Both the position numbers and the translations under genes were made by a program. This document shows positions 62,975 through 64,000 of a stretch of 64,000 nucleotides of DNA, piece by piece (position 1 is the first letter of the stretch; the number at the start of each line of letters is the position of its first letter). The notes under the pieces were generated by a model, which ran no database searches, had not been told where the DNA came from, and saw only the letters and a program-made list of their open reading frames with translations. The stretch is from JAODBQ01 sp047602055 (lineage in GTDB: Bacteria; Actinomycetota; Acidimicrobiia; Acidimicrobiales; Ilumatobacteraceae), in NCBI GenBank assembly GCA_047602055.1, contig JASGIG010000001.1, forward strand, positions 3,844,001 to 3,908,000, given 5' to 3'.

Positions 62975-63194
62975 GCCGGAGCACCTTGTCGCGGGCGTGA
63001 TGCCCGCGGACGATCTCGACGTCGTTCGGCCGCACACCCAGGTGTGCGGCCACGACGGCGCACACCGCCTTGTTCGCCGCGTCGTCGACCGGTGCCGCGG
63101 TGACCCGGACGACGAGCCGGCCGTCGCGCTCGCCGGCGACCTCGTTGCGCCGTGCCCGCGGGATCACCCGCACGGCGAGCTCGTCGGCATCCAC
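62955..63194 (-). CDS. DUF167 (YggU-like) protein
   Basis: 79 residues, GTG 63194. The family fold is seen in LAVRVIPRARRNEVAGERDGRLVVRVTAAP (part), VDDAANKAVCAVVAAHLGV and VEIVRGHHARDKVLRL. Function unknown; widely conserved. Convergent with the BVMO gene and divergent from the epimerase gene 39 bp away. Confidence 0.9.
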   Translation of the reverse strand: MDADELAVRVIPRARRNEVAGERDGRLVVRVTAAPVDDAANKAVCAVVAAHLGVRPNDVEIVRGHHARDKVLRLSRRRA

Positions 63195-63233
63195 ACTTCC
63201 ATCGTCGCGCCATCGGCATGTCAAGCTCCGCCG

Positions 63234-64000
63234 ATGCCAGCACTCTGTCAAGGTGGTGTCGTCGCGGTCACCGGAGCCGCCGGGTTCGTCGGCGGCCACG
63301 TCGTCCAGGTCCTCCTCGATCGCGGCTACCGCGTCCGGGCCTGCGTGCGCGACACGGCCGACGACGGCAAGGTCGGTTTCCTGAAGGCGATGAACCCGTA
63401 CGCCTCGGGGCGGCTCACCCTGCATGCCGCCGACCTCGACGAGCCCGGCTGCTTCGACGAGACCTTCCGTGGCTGCGACGGTGTCGCCCACGTCTCCCAC
63501 GTCAGCACCTACGCCGATCCCGACTACGTCCGGCGGACCTGCGATCACATCGTCGCCAGCATCGAGTCGTCGGGCTCGGTGCGGCGCGTCGTCGCCACAT
63601 CCAGCCTGGCGGCGATCATCGCCGAGGCCGACATCACCGAGCTGGCCCGCCGGCCGATCGTCGACGAGGACCGCGAGCCGGACGAGTCGAACCCGAAGTT
63701 CACCGCCGAGCGCGGCCACGGCTACGCGCTCGGCAAGACGATCGCCCAGCACGCGTTCGCCGACGCCGCCTCGGCGAGCGGTGAGTGGGACGCGATCACG
63801 ATCTGCCCGGCCGACAACGTCGGCCCGATCCTGTCGGCCCACCAGCGCACCGGCGGGCCGTGGCAGCACCTGATCCAACGGATGGTCGAGGGCCGCTGCG
63901 CGATCTTCCAGGGCACCGGCCCGTACCGGCCGTGGATGACCGTCGACGTGCGCGACGACGCGGCCTGCCACGTCGGACTGCTGGAGAGCGAGCGCGTGGC
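63234..64000 (+). CDS. NAD-dependent epimerase/dehydratase (partial at 3' edge)
   Basis: At least 255 residues, ATG 63234, running off the right edge. NAD-binding VAVTGAAGFVGGHVVQVLLDRG, the active-site triad region VVATSSLAAIIAEAD and YALGK for YxxxK (HGYALGKTIAQHAF), then WDAITICPADNVGPIL. This is an extended short-chain dehydrogenase, similar to dihydroflavonol-4-reductase-type enzymes. Substrate unknown. Confidence 0.88.
   Translation, partial: MPALCQGGVVAVTGAAGFVGGHVVQVLLDRGYRVRACVRDTADDGKVGFLKAMNPYASGRLTLHAADLDEPGCFDETFRGCDGVAHVSHVSTYADPDYVRRTCDHIVASIESSGSVRRVVATSSLAAIIAEADITELARRPIVDEDREPDESNPKFTAERGHGYALGKTIAQHAFADAASASGEWDAITICPADNVGPILSAHQRTGGPWQHLIQRMVEGRCAIFQGTGPYRPWMTVDVRDDAACHVGLLESERV

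Noticed and set aside
60062..63037. Minus-strand open frame of 991 codons
   Set aside because: Antisense to the BVMO-esterase; only composition-driven low-complexity protein.

Overview
The window is a high-GC, gene-dense actinobacterial chromosome segment. The markers are a WhiB-family protein, frequent GTG starts and 1-4 nt start/stop overlaps, an F420-type LLM oxidoreductase, a PimB-like GT4 mannosyltransferase, an actinobacterial-type SOS box, SARP/STAND regulators and a DEDD-exonuclease/GIY-YIG fusion. Gene content (paired Tat-exported ferritin-like proteins, an AgpS-like ether-lipid enzyme beside glpD and glpK, Baeyer-Villiger chemistry) resembles class Acidimicrobiia (Ilumatobacter-like), but that placement is inference and was not tested. 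A recurring oddity is that about 20 genes, including housekeeping ones (cydA, cydB, a class A PBP), carry single frame breaks while their protein homology continues in another frame. I read these mainly as sequencing or assembly indels, and annotated most such loci as one gene with the break noted.

Layout. 1-7710: two large ATPase regulators (an AfsR-like C-terminal piece and a SARP/Ser-Thr kinase/nSTAND/WD40 giant) with a secreted lipoprotein between them. 7769-13718: ACT protein, hydrolase, a DUF35 remnant, and a minus-strand translationally coupled trio (GNAT-like, fatty-acid desaturase, GGDEF-EAL). 13836-16275: membrane protein, aminotransferase and inorganic pyrophosphatase. 16728-22431: a seven-gene minus-strand run (NYN protein, Cys-rich small protein, queG, GT4, membrane protein, SRPBCC, ROK kinase). 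22464-25125: two SOS boxes before a DnaQ/GIY-YIG nuclease, then a HEPN/MNT toxin-antitoxin pair with its own palindromic operator. 25138-33088: trpD, whiB, then a glycerol-3-phosphate/ether-lipid cluster (GlpC-like Fe-S protein, glpD, agpS-like, small membrane protein, glpK). 33254-41062: ferritin-like Tat proteins, RNase P RNA, Zn-ribbon coiled coil, PBP1, LLM oxidoreductase, Gfo/Idh oxidoreductase, cold-shock protein. 41219-45265: siderophore-type iron ABC transporter. 45438-51387: cydABDC (cytochrome bd plus its assembly exporter) with a palindromic and G-rich spacer between cydD and cydC. 51416-56305: PhyH-like gene, an intact IS630-family element, an LPXTG surface protein and tRNA-Val(UAC). 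56338-64000: IMPase, conserved hypotheticals, an APH-fold kinase, amidohydrolase, a Baeyer-Villiger monooxygenase fused to an esterase, a DUF167 protein and a truncated NAD-dependent epimerase/dehydratase.

Most distinctive systems: the HTH-fused MntA/HepT module, the double-SOS-box nuclease, the BVMO-esterase fusion with an altered fingerprint, the coupled desaturase/c-di-GMP operon, the glpD-agpS-glpK cluster, and the tRNA-Val-proximal LPXTG/IS630 segment.
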